Part shown: positions 32,393 to 43,824 of the stretch, piece after piece
How positions within the stretch are numbered: the stretch's first letter is position 1
Layout: every line of letters starts with the position of its first letter
Assembly (NCBI GenBank): GCA_029204225.1
Contig: MU831827.1
Coordinates: forward strand, 1-64,000
Direction of reading: 5' to 3'
Origin: Diphasiastrum complanatum
Taxonomy: Eukaryota > Streptophyta > Lycopodiopsida > Lycopodiales > Lycopodiaceae
DNA: 64,000 nt
Position numbers and translations under genes: made by a program
The notes under the pieces: model-generated
Told to the model about the DNA's origin: nothing
Database searches by the model: none
The model's input: the letters and a program-made list of their open reading frames with translations, nothing else

Positions 32393-32935
32393 TTATGCTC
32401 TCAATGATCTTCTAAAATCAAATTCGATTGTGATACAATCAATTATCATGGTGATACTATTAGCATTGCTGGTAGCACCTCTGCACAAGACCACAACCAA
32501 GGATTTCACAAACAAAGATGTTTGATCCATTCCTCAATGCTAGCAGTCATCTAACAACATTTGCCAAATTATTTCCTTTCCATCCACTCAACACAAAATC
32601 CGAAAACACCCCACCACATTCCCCTGCGCTCTTGTCAATTGCTCTCATCTCCATCCATCAACAATCCATTCACAAAAAAAACCCACCCCCAATCCCTCCT
32701 CGGATTCCACCACAGAGATTTCAGATCTCTTCTATCCTTAATCTTCCTTCAACTGGCTTTAACCGCACAGCACACAACCATGTTCCTCGAAATTGGTATC
32801 ATACTTCATGGAAGTAGTAGTATATCTAGTGTCTCTCAGTGTATTACAAAAAAGAAGAAGGAAGATTGCGCCCAACTTAACACATGTTTTTTTATTTTTA
32901 AAAAACGTTCCGACCCAGCACGTTATGACCCAAAA
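32393..32935. other. Unassigned stretch
   Basis: CA-rich sequence with several overlapping short frames (up to 143 codons) but no recognisable domain or second copy. No gene is called. Confidence 0.35.
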
Positions 32936-33312
32936 GGGTCGGAAAGGGTTTCTAAGGGACACATATATAAATATGTCTATCAATGTAAATAGCCCCATTT
33001 TGGTGTCTCTATCACTCAAAAAAGTCAAAATTTGCTACCTAACATATGATTTTGTTGCTTATTACTTGACATGGCTCTATCAAGTGACTAGACTCAACAA
33101 GTAATATATTAAGACAACTCAAGTTCAACCCCTTGTCAAACCCCTATTACATGTGATGACTTAAATTTTATGTCTATGCATGGTTTTGTTGCTTATCACT
33201 CGACACGGCTCATCAAGTGATCAGACTCAACCAATCCCAAGTCTAGTATACTGAGATAGCTCATATCACATGAGATAAGGGTCGGAAAGGGTTTCTAAGG
33301 GACACATATATA
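32936..33312. repeat. Repeat S segment flanked by identical 34-base direct repeats
   Basis: A 34-base sequence starting GGGTCGGAAAGGGTTTC occurs identically at 32936-32969 and 33279-33312. Between the copies lies an inverted piece of repeat S matching about 3270-3570. The second copy touches the end of element M2. Confidence 0.8.
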
Positions 33313-34007
33313 ACAGATTAATTAATACTTTATAAACTAAATAATGTTCACAACTTATATGCGCCATCAAACCACATACTGACATTTGTCATTTTTTTTA
33401 AATCACAAAATTCTCTTAAACACATGGTCATTTTGTACCAACCATATCAAATCATCTATTTGTCTTATATCAAATCAAAATACAATTAATACTCATTTGT
33501 TATTTTCAAAAAATCATCAAAATCTTCAAAAAAAACATGGTCCTCTTGTACTCAAAATATGTCATATTAATCACATGCTTTTGTCCTTATAAATTCATGT
33601 TCATATCACCCACATGCTTTTGTCCTCAAAAAATATTTATAAAATTAGAGTCAAATCATTTTTTTAGTTCCATAATTTGTCATTTTGACAAACCACTCAC
33701 CATATGACACATACCAAGCCGTAATCACGGATTTCCATGCAAAAAAAAATTGCGTGGCACTGTCACTCATGGCAAAAAAATGCGTGGCAGAGCCACGTGA
33801 CACTTGAAATCTGGAAAATGAATATAAAGGGGCTCATTCATTGTTTCTCCACGCTTTCTTGTGGATTTCTTGAGGCTCTCAAACTCTCACACTCAAGCTC
33901 TCACTCTCAAGCTTTCAATCTCTCATGCTCTCTTTCTCTCAATCTCTCACTCTCAATCTTTCATTTCTTTTCACTCGTCTCCACTCTTTTCTCAATCTCT
34001 TCACTCT

Positions 34008-34109
<102 letters not shown>

Positions 34110-34239
34110 CTTTCACTCTCCAATTTCCAATCTCTCTTTCTCTTTCACACACTCTTTCACACCTCCTTTTCATTTTTCACACATTTAAAAGTTTGCTTTT
34201 CTTTTTCACTCTCTCACACATCTCTATCTCTTTCTCACA

Positions 34240-34272
<33 letters not shown>

Positions 34273-34345
34273 TCATTTTTTCATTTTTCACATTTGATAT
34301 CTTTCCAAGTTCTTTTCACAACTTCATATCTTTCTCTCAATAGTC

Positions 34346-35483
34346 ATGTCTACTAGTGGTAGCGAAGCATCAAGGAGGAGGCCAAGATCCTCTTCCGGTG
34401 GAAGAGGACAAGTCTCGGGATCGGATTCCGATTGAGTGCGAGATTTTTATACTATGCTATCTCCTGAGGAAAGGCAAAGGATGAAAGCCCTTTGACTTTC
34501 CGAAGAGAATCCGATCAACAAGATCGTGGATTCGTTTCGACGGACATGCCGTTGGAAGAATCCACGAATATTTTCTATGACCTTGATGAGGATGGTTCCA
34601 TCATCATGGACATTAGGGGTAAGGTCGTCATCAATAGATTGCATGACCTTACTCTTGAATACTTTGGTTACGATTTGTTTAACCCTTGGGAGCAACAAGA
34701 CCAAGGGGACAAAGACAAGATACTTGATATATTGTACCGTGAGTTTCCACAACCAAATCGATTTAATGACAAATGGGCGAAGATGAGTATGTGTACGGAT
34801 ATTCGTCATAAGCGCCAATCATCAAGACGATTATGTAGTAAAGGCAAGAAGAGGCCGGGATGGGCATCTAAAAAAGATTGGAGAAAAGCTGTTTATGAAT
34901 CCAAGCATCCTAATCCCGAGCGCTTTAAGCAACAAAGAGAGGCAACTCAATCAAGGCTTAATCTTTTAGGCAAATCTCACCTTGGATTGGGAGGCAAGGC
35001 CAATATGCATGCCTAATTTGTAAGCAATTCTCTTTTAGCTAATTGCATTTCATATGTTTATTGTTTATCGATATTTTTTTTGTTTTTTTCTAATCATCGA
35101 TTTGTGTTGATGTAGGTTGAAGATTATGGGCGTAAGTATACAAATGTCGAGTACAATATTGGATAGCGCCATGGCTATAGTGCCTTGGTTGATCATCTTG
35201 CGGCACAAGGCGTACATCCAAGGGTGAATTTTTGTTACATAATTTGTATTTTCTCTTATTTTTGATACACAATTTTTTATTTCAATTTTATGACATGTGT
35301 TTGGCTAATTATTATTAATTTGTTTTGTGAATGTGTATGTAGAGGGCATCCGCTTCCTTTGTGGAAGAAAGTATGGGAGGAAACCAAGGAGAAGAAGGGA
35401 ATGAAGATGAAGGGGACGAAGGCAAAGACGAAGGACAAGATTCGGCTTCGGACAACGATGAGGGAGAAGATAGCGAAGACTAA
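34346..35483 (+). pseudogene. Element M protein remnant, copy 2
   Basis: ATG at 34346 opens a Ser/Arg-rich start (SEASRRRPRSSS). In-frame stops follow within 30 codons. A long frame (34549-35016) has YDLDEDGS, RLHDLTLEYFGYDLFNPWEQQ, LDILYREFPQP and a basic end GKSHLGLGGKANMHA. Downstream, after a TGTAG acceptor, EDYGRKYTNVEYNIG is stopped by TAG before RHGYSALVDHLAAQGVHPR. After a second acceptor (GTATGTAG) the acidic tail ends DNDEGEDSED at 35483. An overlapping Lys-rich frame in the last exon is a shadow. Exon limits are inferred from AG/GT context. The family is uncertain, with weak likeness to En/Spm-Ptta accessory proteins. Confidence 0.5.
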
Positions 35484-36261
35484 GAAGCCTATAATTACTT
35501 CTTAGATTTGATGTATTTTTATTATTTGCAAAAGTAGGCATCAAAGCTCTTTTTATGAAGTAGATGCGAATATGTATACTTTTTTGAATTATGAATATAA
35601 ACTTTTGTATTTGATCATCTCTATCTCATTATGTATGGAATGATTGTTTATTGTTTATTTTTTTCTATTTCATCTTGCATAAATTTGTTGTAAATATTTA
35701 CAAACAATAAAAAACTAACAAAACATCAATTTAAGATGATAAAAACATACCTCATCTATTGTTTGGATGATTTTTAATTCCTTCTAAGATGCATCTCTTT
35801 TTTTCTCTATAAACACAAACAACGAAACCAAATCATTGTTAGATTACAAACCAATCAACAAAATGATAATTATTAGAATACAGATTATAGATACATTGTT
35901 AAATTAAAAATCATTAATCATTATTACATCAATCTCACCATGTTCAAGATACTATGAAAATGCACTTTATGACTCAAATGTAATCTATCAAAATTTAGAA
36001 TGCATAATATATCTCATGAATAAACAATGAAAGACTAACAAACAAAATTGTCTCTCACTCTCTCTCTCTTTCTCTCTCTCTCCCTCTCTCAAAAGCTTTT
36101 CTTCAAAATTTAGAATGCCTAACATACCTTATGCATTTGCTTGGATTGTCTCATTTCCTTCAAAATTGCATAGCTTTCTTCTACAAAAGCCAACAATAAA
36201 CAATTATTCACTAACCAATCAATAAACAAATCAATAAACAATGAAAAACTAACAAACAAAG

Positions 36262-36263
<2 letters not shown>
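35484..36263. other. M2 3' flank without a gene
   Basis: AT-rich sequence matching 118-730 in inverted orientation, with a GAAGGAATTAAA/TTTAATTCCTTC motif and no gene. Confidence 0.45.

Positions 36264-36334
<71 letters not shown>
36264..36334. repeat. (CT)n microsatellite followed by C tract
   Basis: About 35 CT units end in nine C residues. It is the counterpart of 62-117. Confidence 0.95.
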
Positions 36335-36336
<2 letters not shown>

Positions 36337-36429
36337 CCCCCCAAAGCTCTTCTTCATGAAATTCATTTTGGAAATGCAGTCGAGGCCCCCACTTTTTTCA
36401 TTTCGCGGGTTTTTTTTTTGTTGATATAT

Positions 36430-36870
36430 TTTTGCGTGGCAGTGCCATGCCCTAAAAAAAAATTGAAAAAAAGTTTGGCACGGCGTGGCAGAATTGCACT
36501 TGCTAGAAAAATTTGCCATGCGTGGCAAACTTCAGAAACTTTTTTAAAATTATTGCCACGCGTGGCAAATTTTGGCATTCCGAAAAAAAATTGCCACGCG
36601 TGGCAATTTTCTATATTTTTTTAATCATGGCAGTGCCACGCGTGGCATTACCACGCGTGGCAGTTCCACGTGGATTTAAAATTTTAATCTATCCGAGCCC
36701 CCTCCCCCCCAATCTGTTCGGAAGAAGAGCCGACGATGGAAAACTTAGGCGGCGTGGCAGTGCCACGTGTCCATTGCCACACAGTTTGCCACGCAATTGC
36801 CACGGACATTGCCACGCGAGGGTCATTGGATCAAATCTGGTCCCCTTCTTATGTGCGTGGCAATGGGCCT
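36430..36870. repeat. Cluster of CCACGCGTGG palindromes (GCCACGCGTGGC type)
   Basis: Exact CCACGCGTGG cores lie at 36556, 36594, 36636 and 36651. Many further half-sites (GCGTGGCA, TGCCACGC, TGCCACAC) run in both orientations from 36433 to 36862. The arrangement resembles the subterminal binding-site arrays of CACTA or Mutator-like transposons. No gene is supported; overlapping frames are artefacts of the repeats. Confidence 0.75.
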
Positions 36871-36980
36871 ATATTTGTAGTTGTGCTAAATGCAGATCTA
36901 ACACTATTCATGCCACAACAAGATGCCTAATGCAAGCTAACCATCCAACAAACATGCTACAAACTGAAAAATTGGTGTAG

Positions 36981-37751
36981 CTCTCCGGCAACGGTGCCAA
37001 AATTATAGTGGGTTTCTTTCCTTGCCTATCCTCAATCCAAGATCTAATCAATCTAGCATCAAGGAGATGAAGTTAGTTGTCACGCGTAGATTCATTCTGA
37101 TGAGAGCGATAGTATAGATCAGATCTCACCATGAATGGAAGATTCACATCTAACCCTAACATCCATTAATCTTGAGCATTAACACTACATCCATTAACAC
37201 TAGATCCACAACAAAATAACTTACTCTTTCTCTCTCTCTCTCTCTTTCTCCCTCATAAAAAGTATAATAACATGCAATCCCAATAACAATCAAATCCAAC
37301 AATCAGCAAAACACAAATAAAGCATGAGAGATGGAGGAAAATGATAGAGAGCAAGGACATTCATCAATCCATTTCACAAGAGAACGAATCTGCGTTATTG
37401 AAATGAAGAATGAACATGTGTAGGAACTCGAGTTGGTCCCTTTTTATAGTAGAGAGGAGGACCCTGGCCTCTGAATCCTATTGGTCCATTTTTGCCTCTC
37501 TAATTATTCAAATTTAACAAAGAGTGTGAACCATCCAAATTGGAGGGAAACCCAACTTTATTTACTAACTTGACATTTAGGCCCTGCGACATTAAAAGTC
37601 CCGCAAAAAGGTCTAAAGTTCTTTTATTGACTTGTAACTAATCAAATAACTATGTGATCATCGGGTTGGACTTTACACAAGCAGGGTGCCAAATCCCTCT
37701 CACTCATTAACTAGGGTTAGGATTGCCTTGGGATCTGCAAACCCTCCAACA
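36981..37751 (-). mobile_element. Gypsy L2: 5' LTR plus primer-binding site, minus strand, truncated
   Basis: The LTR (about 37004-37751) is the inverted relative of 39168-39924. On the minus strand it starts TGTTGGAGGGTTTGC. After its other end comes TGGCACCGTTGCCGGAGAG (complement of 36981-36999), close to the TGGCGCCGTTGCCGGGGA primer site of many plant Gypsy elements. It therefore uses a different tRNA from the other elements here. The internal region has been lost to the left. Confidence 0.75.
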
Positions 37752-37905
37752 ATGCTATTGGTGTGATCCCTCATTCCTCTTTGAGTGATTGATCCAGAGC
37801 TTGGGGGCTAGATCCGTTCGATCTAGGTTTGGTTGGGTTGGTTTGTCCACAATCAGGTTCCCTTGTGTTGCTTGTGACTGGCCATCTTACCAAATTGACT
37901 ATGTT
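37752..37905 (+). repeat. Partial J-family LTR (5' LTR remnant)
   Basis: It matches the second half of the J LTR (compare 39960-40085): GTGTGATNNCTCATTCCTCT, GATCTAGGTTTGGTTGGGTTG and GGTTCCCTTGTGTTGCTTGTGA. L2 removed or displaced the first half. Confidence 0.65.
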
Positions 37906-38239
37906 TATTTGGGTAAAGACCAAGTAATCAGAGTATCTATTTTGGCTTAACAGATTACCAAAGTGACATTACGAACATTCATGATTCGAAGTGCGTTGGT
38001 CACTTTTGGTTGGCCGTATTTGCTAAACTAGAGATGACTCTGAACTTAAAGTTTTTCTAATCATTGGTAGTACCTTTTTTTATTGAGTATAGGACAAAAA
38101 TCCGATGAATTATGATTGACGAATTGTAGTTCAGATTCTAGTTATACTTGGTCGTTTAAAGGAAGGATTACTCGCATGATCAGAAGATTAGTTAAAATAT
38201 GTATTCATATTTTAGCAATCTCCTCGGAGAGGATGTTAT
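37906..38239. other. J element interior, noncoding remnant
   Basis: No readable gene. It lies between the J 5' LTR remnant and the J integrase remnant, so it is probably deleted internal sequence. Confidence 0.3.
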
Positions 38240-38860
38240 CCTGGATGGAGATTGAGTTATAGTAAGCATTTGGTTACCGGTTACAACCCGTTTATGCTCA
38301 TGTACGGATTTGAGCTAAGGCACCCATCGCGGTCGAGACTCGGTCGATCAAGTTTTAGAAAGTAGCAGATTTCCTACTTGATATGTAGGAAATACTATGG
38401 ATTGCACGTGAGAATGTCTAGTGTACCCAGGATGGGGACTGACATTATGCCAGTCTGAAAAGATCACTGAGAGACTTCCAAGTGAGGTATTGGGTATTTT
38501 TTGAAAATCCAAAAGGATTCGAGTGTAATGCATACTAACAACCATTATAAGTTGTCCCCTAGATATAGAGGACCGTTTAAGATCTTGAAAGAGATCGGAT
38601 CCTTAGCTTACCAATTGGAACCCCAGAAGGATCGCAAGTGCTTCCCGTATTTCACATGAGCCGTCTCTAGAAGAGTCTACGTGAAGGAGAGTATCTGGAG
38701 ATCAATTAGACCTGCTGGATGAATCATTGAAAAATCGTATAGTTACCGAGCATCTGGTTCGATGGAAGGGAATACGGACGATGACGATTCTTGGGAACAG
38801 GAAGGAAGCTTAAGGAGAAACTTTCCTAGTTTTAAGTTTTGAAGATAGAACTTGAATAAG
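38240..38860 (+). pseudogene. J Gypsy integrase C-terminus remnant
   Basis: Broken frames show NPFMLMYGFELRHPS, then LSPRYRGPFKILKEIGSLAYQLE, KCFPYF and a weak chromodomain-like EHLVRWKG. These are in the correct order for the end of a chromovirus Pol and sit directly before the J polypurine tract. Stops and frame changes are frequent. Confidence 0.7.
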
Positions 38861-38870
38861 GGGGGAAGAA

Positions 38871-40113
38871 TGTCATGCCCATGACTGGTCTCAAGTAGCA
38901 TGTCCACACTTGGGACCGGTAGACCAACAACCCGTAAGTTAATTGTGACTATAAGGGAATTGGGGCCCTTATGTGTACATAATCATAATTAATGGTTGTA
39001 GGCCTAAACACTTGATGGTGGATTTGTATGGGTCTATCAATGAGTCACTGAGGAACTGGATGATGTGGCTCAGATAGGCTGCAGAGGTGTCTAGTGAGGT
39101 GTCACAGTGCACTACGAGTGGTGCAAGGGCCTTGGAGGGTAAGTATACCTATTGGGCTCTCACTAGTTGTTGGAGGGTTTGCGGATCCCAAGGAAACCCT
39201 AACCCTAGGTAATAAGTGAGAGGGATTTGGCACCTGCGTATGTAAGTCCAACCCAATGATCACATAGTTATTTGATTAATTAGAATGTTAATAAAAGGAC
39301 TTTAGGCCTTTTTGCGAAACTTTTAATGTCGCAGGGCCTAAATGTCAAGTTAGTGAATAAAGTTGGGTTTCCCTCCAATTTTGATGGTTCCCACACTTTT
39401 TTAAATTTGAATAAAAAGAGAGGCAAGACTGGACCAATAGGATTCAAAGGCCAGGGTCCTCCTCTCTACTATAAAAAAGGACCAACTCAAGTTGTTCCTC
39501 ATGTCCATTTCCTCATTTCAATAAAGCAGATTGGTTCTCTTTAGAAATGGATTGATGAATGTCCTTGGTCTTCCTCTCTTCTCCTCCATTTCTCATGCTT
39601 TCTTTGGATTTTGCTAATTGTTGGATCTGATCATTATTGGGATTGCTATTTCTTATGCTTTTTGTGAGAGAGAAAGGGAGAGAGAGAAGAGTAGGTTTCT
39701 ATCATTGTTTTTGATTTAGGGTTAATGGAAGTAGGGTTAATGGATGTAGTGTTAATGCTTAGTGTTAATGGATGTTAGTGCTAGATCCTCCATTCATGTT
39801 GAAATCTGAACTATACTATCGCTCTCATGGGAACGAACCTACGCGTGACAACTAACTCTGTCTCTTTGATGCTAGATTGACTAGATCTTGGATTCAGGTT
39901 AGGCAAGGGAAGAAACCCACTACACTAGTGTATGCTTGATAGCATGATCGGTGGCAGGATGTTGCTGGTGTGATGTCTCATTCCTCTCTGAATGATTGAT
40001 CCATAGCTTGGGAGCTAGATCTATTCTATCTAGGTTTGGTTGGGTTGATCCACCATCAGGTTCCCTTGTGTTGCTTGTGATTGGCATGCTTAGAATAGGA
40101 TCCTTGGATTGAG
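38871..40113 (+). repeat. 3' LTR of J, interrupted by solo LTR L1
   Basis: A polypurine tract (AAGGGGGGAAGAA, ending at 38870) is followed by TGTCATGCCCATGACTGGTC. J sequence runs to 39167, is broken by L1, and resumes at 39925 to about 40113. The same LTR without the insertion is present at 45192-45671 (reverse strand). The right limit is estimated from that copy. Confidence 0.7.
39168..39924 (+). mobile_element. Solo LTR L1 (757 bases) with target duplication CTAGT
   Basis: TGTTGGAGGG opens and CCACTACA closes the insertion. CTAGT lies on both sides (39163-39167 and 39925-39929). A TATAAAA box lies near 39470. It is the plus-strand relative of the L2 LTR. No internal region is present, so it is the product of LTR-LTR recombination. 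Confidence 0.85.
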
Positions 40114-41075
40114 GACTTTATACTTCAAATGTAGGAACTTCAAACTGTGTTCACTAGTTCCTTTGAGATGTAGAGGCTCAAATACTTCAATGAACAATAA
40201 TATAACATGTTCAAATGCCGACCAAAGGCTCAAATAGTTGGCACTTATAACTGCCTATGAGCTCGAACATTATCCTTAGTACAAGACAACCCATAGATAT
40301 TTCTTCAACAACATAAATAAGTGACAACTCCACCAAGTATTGAATCAATTAATAAAACCACTGACTTTCTAGCAGAATTGTCAATAAAATTGACCATTAT
40401 AAAATGCAGTGTATCACACATGAGCACTCGTCGATCATTTCGATGTTGATGACTTCGATGACTTAGACTTTGACTTCGGGGAATGTGAGCTTTGGTGACT
40501 TTGCGAGTTGACTACAAGTGAGTACTTGCAGTTTCCTTCGGTTTGCCTTGGCTTCGTAATGGACGACTATTCGAATCCAGACAGATAGCGATGGCCATGT
40601 GCCTTCCTAGTGCAGATGTGTCTTTTCTCTCAATTGACACTAATTACCAACTACTAGAAACTTACAGATTCGGATGTCAGACAAACAAACATTCGACCAT
40701 CAGACAAATATTTGATCTACCAAAGAAATGTTTGAGTTGACCATTCAACATTCACATTGATGTATGTGGCAGGAGACTGGCCATGTGTACAAGGCTGGAC
40801 ATAGGCCAGAATGTACGTCATCTTCCTAATGAAGTTTGAAGCCTGTCTTTAAGCTATTAAAGGATAACTTTTTGAAGAATTGGTGATGTGAAGTTCCCAC
40901 CATATTAGTAAAACACCATAACTACTTTCTCTAGAATGTATGTTTATTTCCAGGTGGCAGAGGCAACGTTTCACACCAAACTCTCTCTACATGATAGCAA
41001 ACCATTGGATACCTCACAAACATGACGTTTCAGATCTTCTGGGCGTTCTGCCTGCTACCTTAAGCATATATATAG
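40114..41075. other. Stretch without a supported gene
   Basis: AT-rich sequence. A 65-codon frame at 40543 has no recognisable features. A block of GATGACTTCGATGACTTAGACTTTGAC (about 40446-40475) is low-complexity. Confidence 0.35.
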
Positions 41076-41222
41076 CAGAGTCTTTATGACTTAAAGCAAG
41101 CACCAAGATCATGGTATTCAAGACTCAACAACTTTCTACTCTCAGTAGGATTTGTGCTTAGTGACTATGATCCTTCTATGTACTTAGAGTTTGATGCTAG
41201 TAATATTGTCATTCTTCTTTTT
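41076..41222 (+). pseudogene. Copia RT fragment (palm/fingers)
   Basis: An open 48-codon stretch reads LKQAPRSWYSRLNNF and GFVLSDYDPSMYLEFDASN, ending ILLF just where YVDD would follow. It is closest to Copia D (62720-62860) among the elements in the window. It stops exactly where other sequence begins, so it is a truncated remnant. Confidence 0.75.
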
Positions 41223-42299
41223 ACAAGTAGAGGTTAGGAGGTCCTCCAAATCCAAGGTAGAGCCTCCAAATGTCTTCCAAGCAACCTGCAAGCTTCAAGA
41301 TGCTTCCCAACTCCAAGCTAGGATGCCTCCACCTGCAAGTAAGGATCTGCAAGCCTCCAAGAATCTCTCCTCCACCTGTGTCCCTACTCTTTGAACACAA
41401 AGATAGATAACACGCTGGCCTCAAGTATTCACCACCCAACCATAGCTAGATCCAAGCTCCAAGCAAGACCAATCTAGCACCCCCTTGCTAACCATAAACA
41501 AATCACAAGCATACCACAACACTCCATAGCATACTCAAGATCCAAACCCTACTTATGTCCCATACCATAAGCAAGATCCAAACCTCAAGCATACTACCAC
41601 AAGAAAGCACTCTACACACTAGTAGCAACACTAGAGCATAAGCCAAGCAAACAAGAGAGATCTCCCCTCCACAATGGGCGCCCTACTACTCTCATATAGA
41701 TGGCCCATGGACCCCCTAATGCACTATGGAGTTCCATGCTCATCCAATGAGAGAGAGAGAAGCCTAGGAGAGTTAAAGAATCTCCAAGAGCCTCCATAGG
41801 CTTATGGAATGTCAGGAGACTCCTTCCATAACCTATGACTCTTTGAATGCCTTTCTTGTGGGAGTTGGGGACTCAATGGACACTTTAGAAGGGCGCTCTC
41901 CTACTAGGTCCCATTGCCCAAGTTGTGCAAGTATACTTTGGTCCTAGACCAATAAAGTGATATGGTTCAAGGTTGAGGCCCAAGGTTTAGAAAAATAGTT
42001 ATCCAATGACTTTCTAACACCTCACTAGGTTCCATACCTCCATCCAAGGCATAGACACCTACCTGCCCTTAATCAAGGACACTAGTACCTTAATCTAAGG
42101 CACCTACCCTTAATAGTAAGGGTACCCCTTATCCAAGGGTCACGTGACCACCCCATACCTCCAACTAAGGTATAGTCACTTGCCTGTCCTTATCCAAGGG
42201 CACATACCCTTAATCCTAAGGGTACCTTGCCATATAGCCTCCAACACTAAATGGACTATTAGGGGTCTGAAGTACTGCTAGTTACATAGGTATGTAACA
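41223..42299 (-). repeat. Probable 3' LTR of Gypsy I (left edge uncertain)
   Basis: On the minus strand it starts TGTTACATACCTATGTAAC at 42299, directly after the polypurine tract. GTTACATAGGTATGTAAC (42281-42298) is a hairpin at the LTR tip. The 42050-42235 part contains repeated pairs of CCCTTAATCCTAAGGG and CCTTATCCAAGGG blocks. The CCACCTGCAAG-rich part near 41270-41370 may belong to it. No gene. Confidence 0.5.
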
Positions 42300-42312
42300 T
42301 TCCTTCCCCCTA
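42300..42312 (-). promoter_or_regulatory. Polypurine tract of Gypsy I
   Basis: The minus-strand complement of TTCCTTCCCCCTA reads TAGGGGGAAGGAA and abuts the LTR. Confidence 0.8.
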
Positions 42313-42315
42313 AAC

Positions 42316-43824
42316 TTAAATTTTTCCTTGTAGGGAAAAAATTGGAAAATTCTTTTGGAGATCAGCATCCTTTTCCCAGGTATTCTCCTCTTCTGATTTG
42401 CCCCTCCACCTGACTAAAAATTCCCGAAGCAGTCTACTCCGTAGAGTTCTCTGCCGGCTATTAACAATCGCCTCGGGTTCAGGTGGTCCACTCATGGACT
42501 CATCACGAAGAAGTTCCACTAGATCTTCCATAGGGACTAGGGTCTCCCCAACCCCCAACGAGAGTTTCAACTTACTAACGTGGAAAACAGGATGAATTCC
42601 AACATTAGTTGGAAGTTCTAGTTTGTATGCGACCTTGTTTATCACTTGGATAACCTTAAAAGGATCGCAATACCTAGGTGCCAACTTTGCACACTTAATA
42701 GTTTTCAAGCCCCTAGAGTGACTAGGGACTCTCAAAAACACCTAGTCGTTGACCATGAATACCTTGTGCTTCTGAGATAGATCAGCATAGTGCCTTGCCC
42801 TGTCCTGGGCACTTCTTATGCTATCTTTAGCCAGCTGTAACATTTCTTGCATATCCGTAAGGAAATCAGCTGCAGCTTGCACCCGTAGGTTTTTCATGCC
42901 AACACTAATTGGTGATCGAGGTTGAAAACCATACATAAGCATGAAAGGGCTGAATCTGGTTGCTGAATGTTTTGCACTGTTATATGCAAATTTCACCAGT
43001 GGAAGGTACTGTTCCCAATCAGATTGCCGATGGCCCACATATGCTCGAAGCATATCCTCCATCGTCTAATTGGTCCTTTCCGTTTGACCGTCTGATTCCG
43101 GATGATCTGTAGAACTTAAACTTAAAGTTGTTTCCAACTTTTCAAATACTGCTTGCCAAAAATTCCCAGTGAATTTTGGGTCATGGTCACTGACAATATC
43201 GCAAGGCAGCCCGTACAGTCGAAAAAGCTTCTCAACAAACAGTTGAGCTAGTTCTGAAGCTTTAACAGTAGTTTTCGTTGGGATAAATTGAGCAAACTTC
43301 GTAAGTCTGTCAACAATGACCCAAACCGAATCGTGGCCCTTCCCTGTACGTGGAAGCCCGACCACAAAATCCATAGATATACTTTCCCACTTTTTGGTAG
43401 GAATATCTAAAGGATGTAATAGGCCACTAGCTTTTAGCCTCTCTGCTTTATTTAACTGGCACTTAGTACATTTAAGTACATAGGCCTCTACCTGAATTTT
43501 CATCTTAGGCCACCAAAATTGCCTTCGAACTAAGTCAAGTGTTCTTTGTATACCCGGATGTCCTGCGCATGGACTATCATGACACTCATGCAAGATTTGG
43601 GCCCTTACAGTGTCATTCTTCGGTACACACACCTTTCCTTTACGAAACAAAATCCTGTTTTGAATTAGGAAATCCGTTTCAGTCTTTCCCTGATTCGAGG
43701 AATCTTGCAACCCTGAATCGACCCCCGAAAGTACTTGTTGCCAATACTTTCCAAAAAAAGGATCGGACTCATGTAGTCCTTGAAGAGACTGAAACAACTC
43801 CAGTTCTATAACAGTAAAGCACAA
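42316..43824 (-). pseudogene. Gypsy I integrase with chromodomain-like tail, two in-frame amber stops
   Basis: One continuous frame from 43824 to 42316 is interrupted only by TAG at 43066 and TAG at 42742. The first part has an HHCC-like finger (HECHDSPCAGHPG...CTKCQ), SMDFVVGLP, IVSDHDPKFTGNFW and HPESDGQTERTN, the integrase Asp/Asp/Glu set. The second part is DWEQYLPLVKFAYNSAKHSAT and the third has LAPRYCDPFKVIQVI and a chromodomain-like FLVRWRGKSEEENTWE. At both stops related Pol proteins have Gln, so a CAG to TAG change is likely. It is a chromovirus, distinct from G2. RNase H and upstream domains are absent to the right. Confidence 0.85.
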
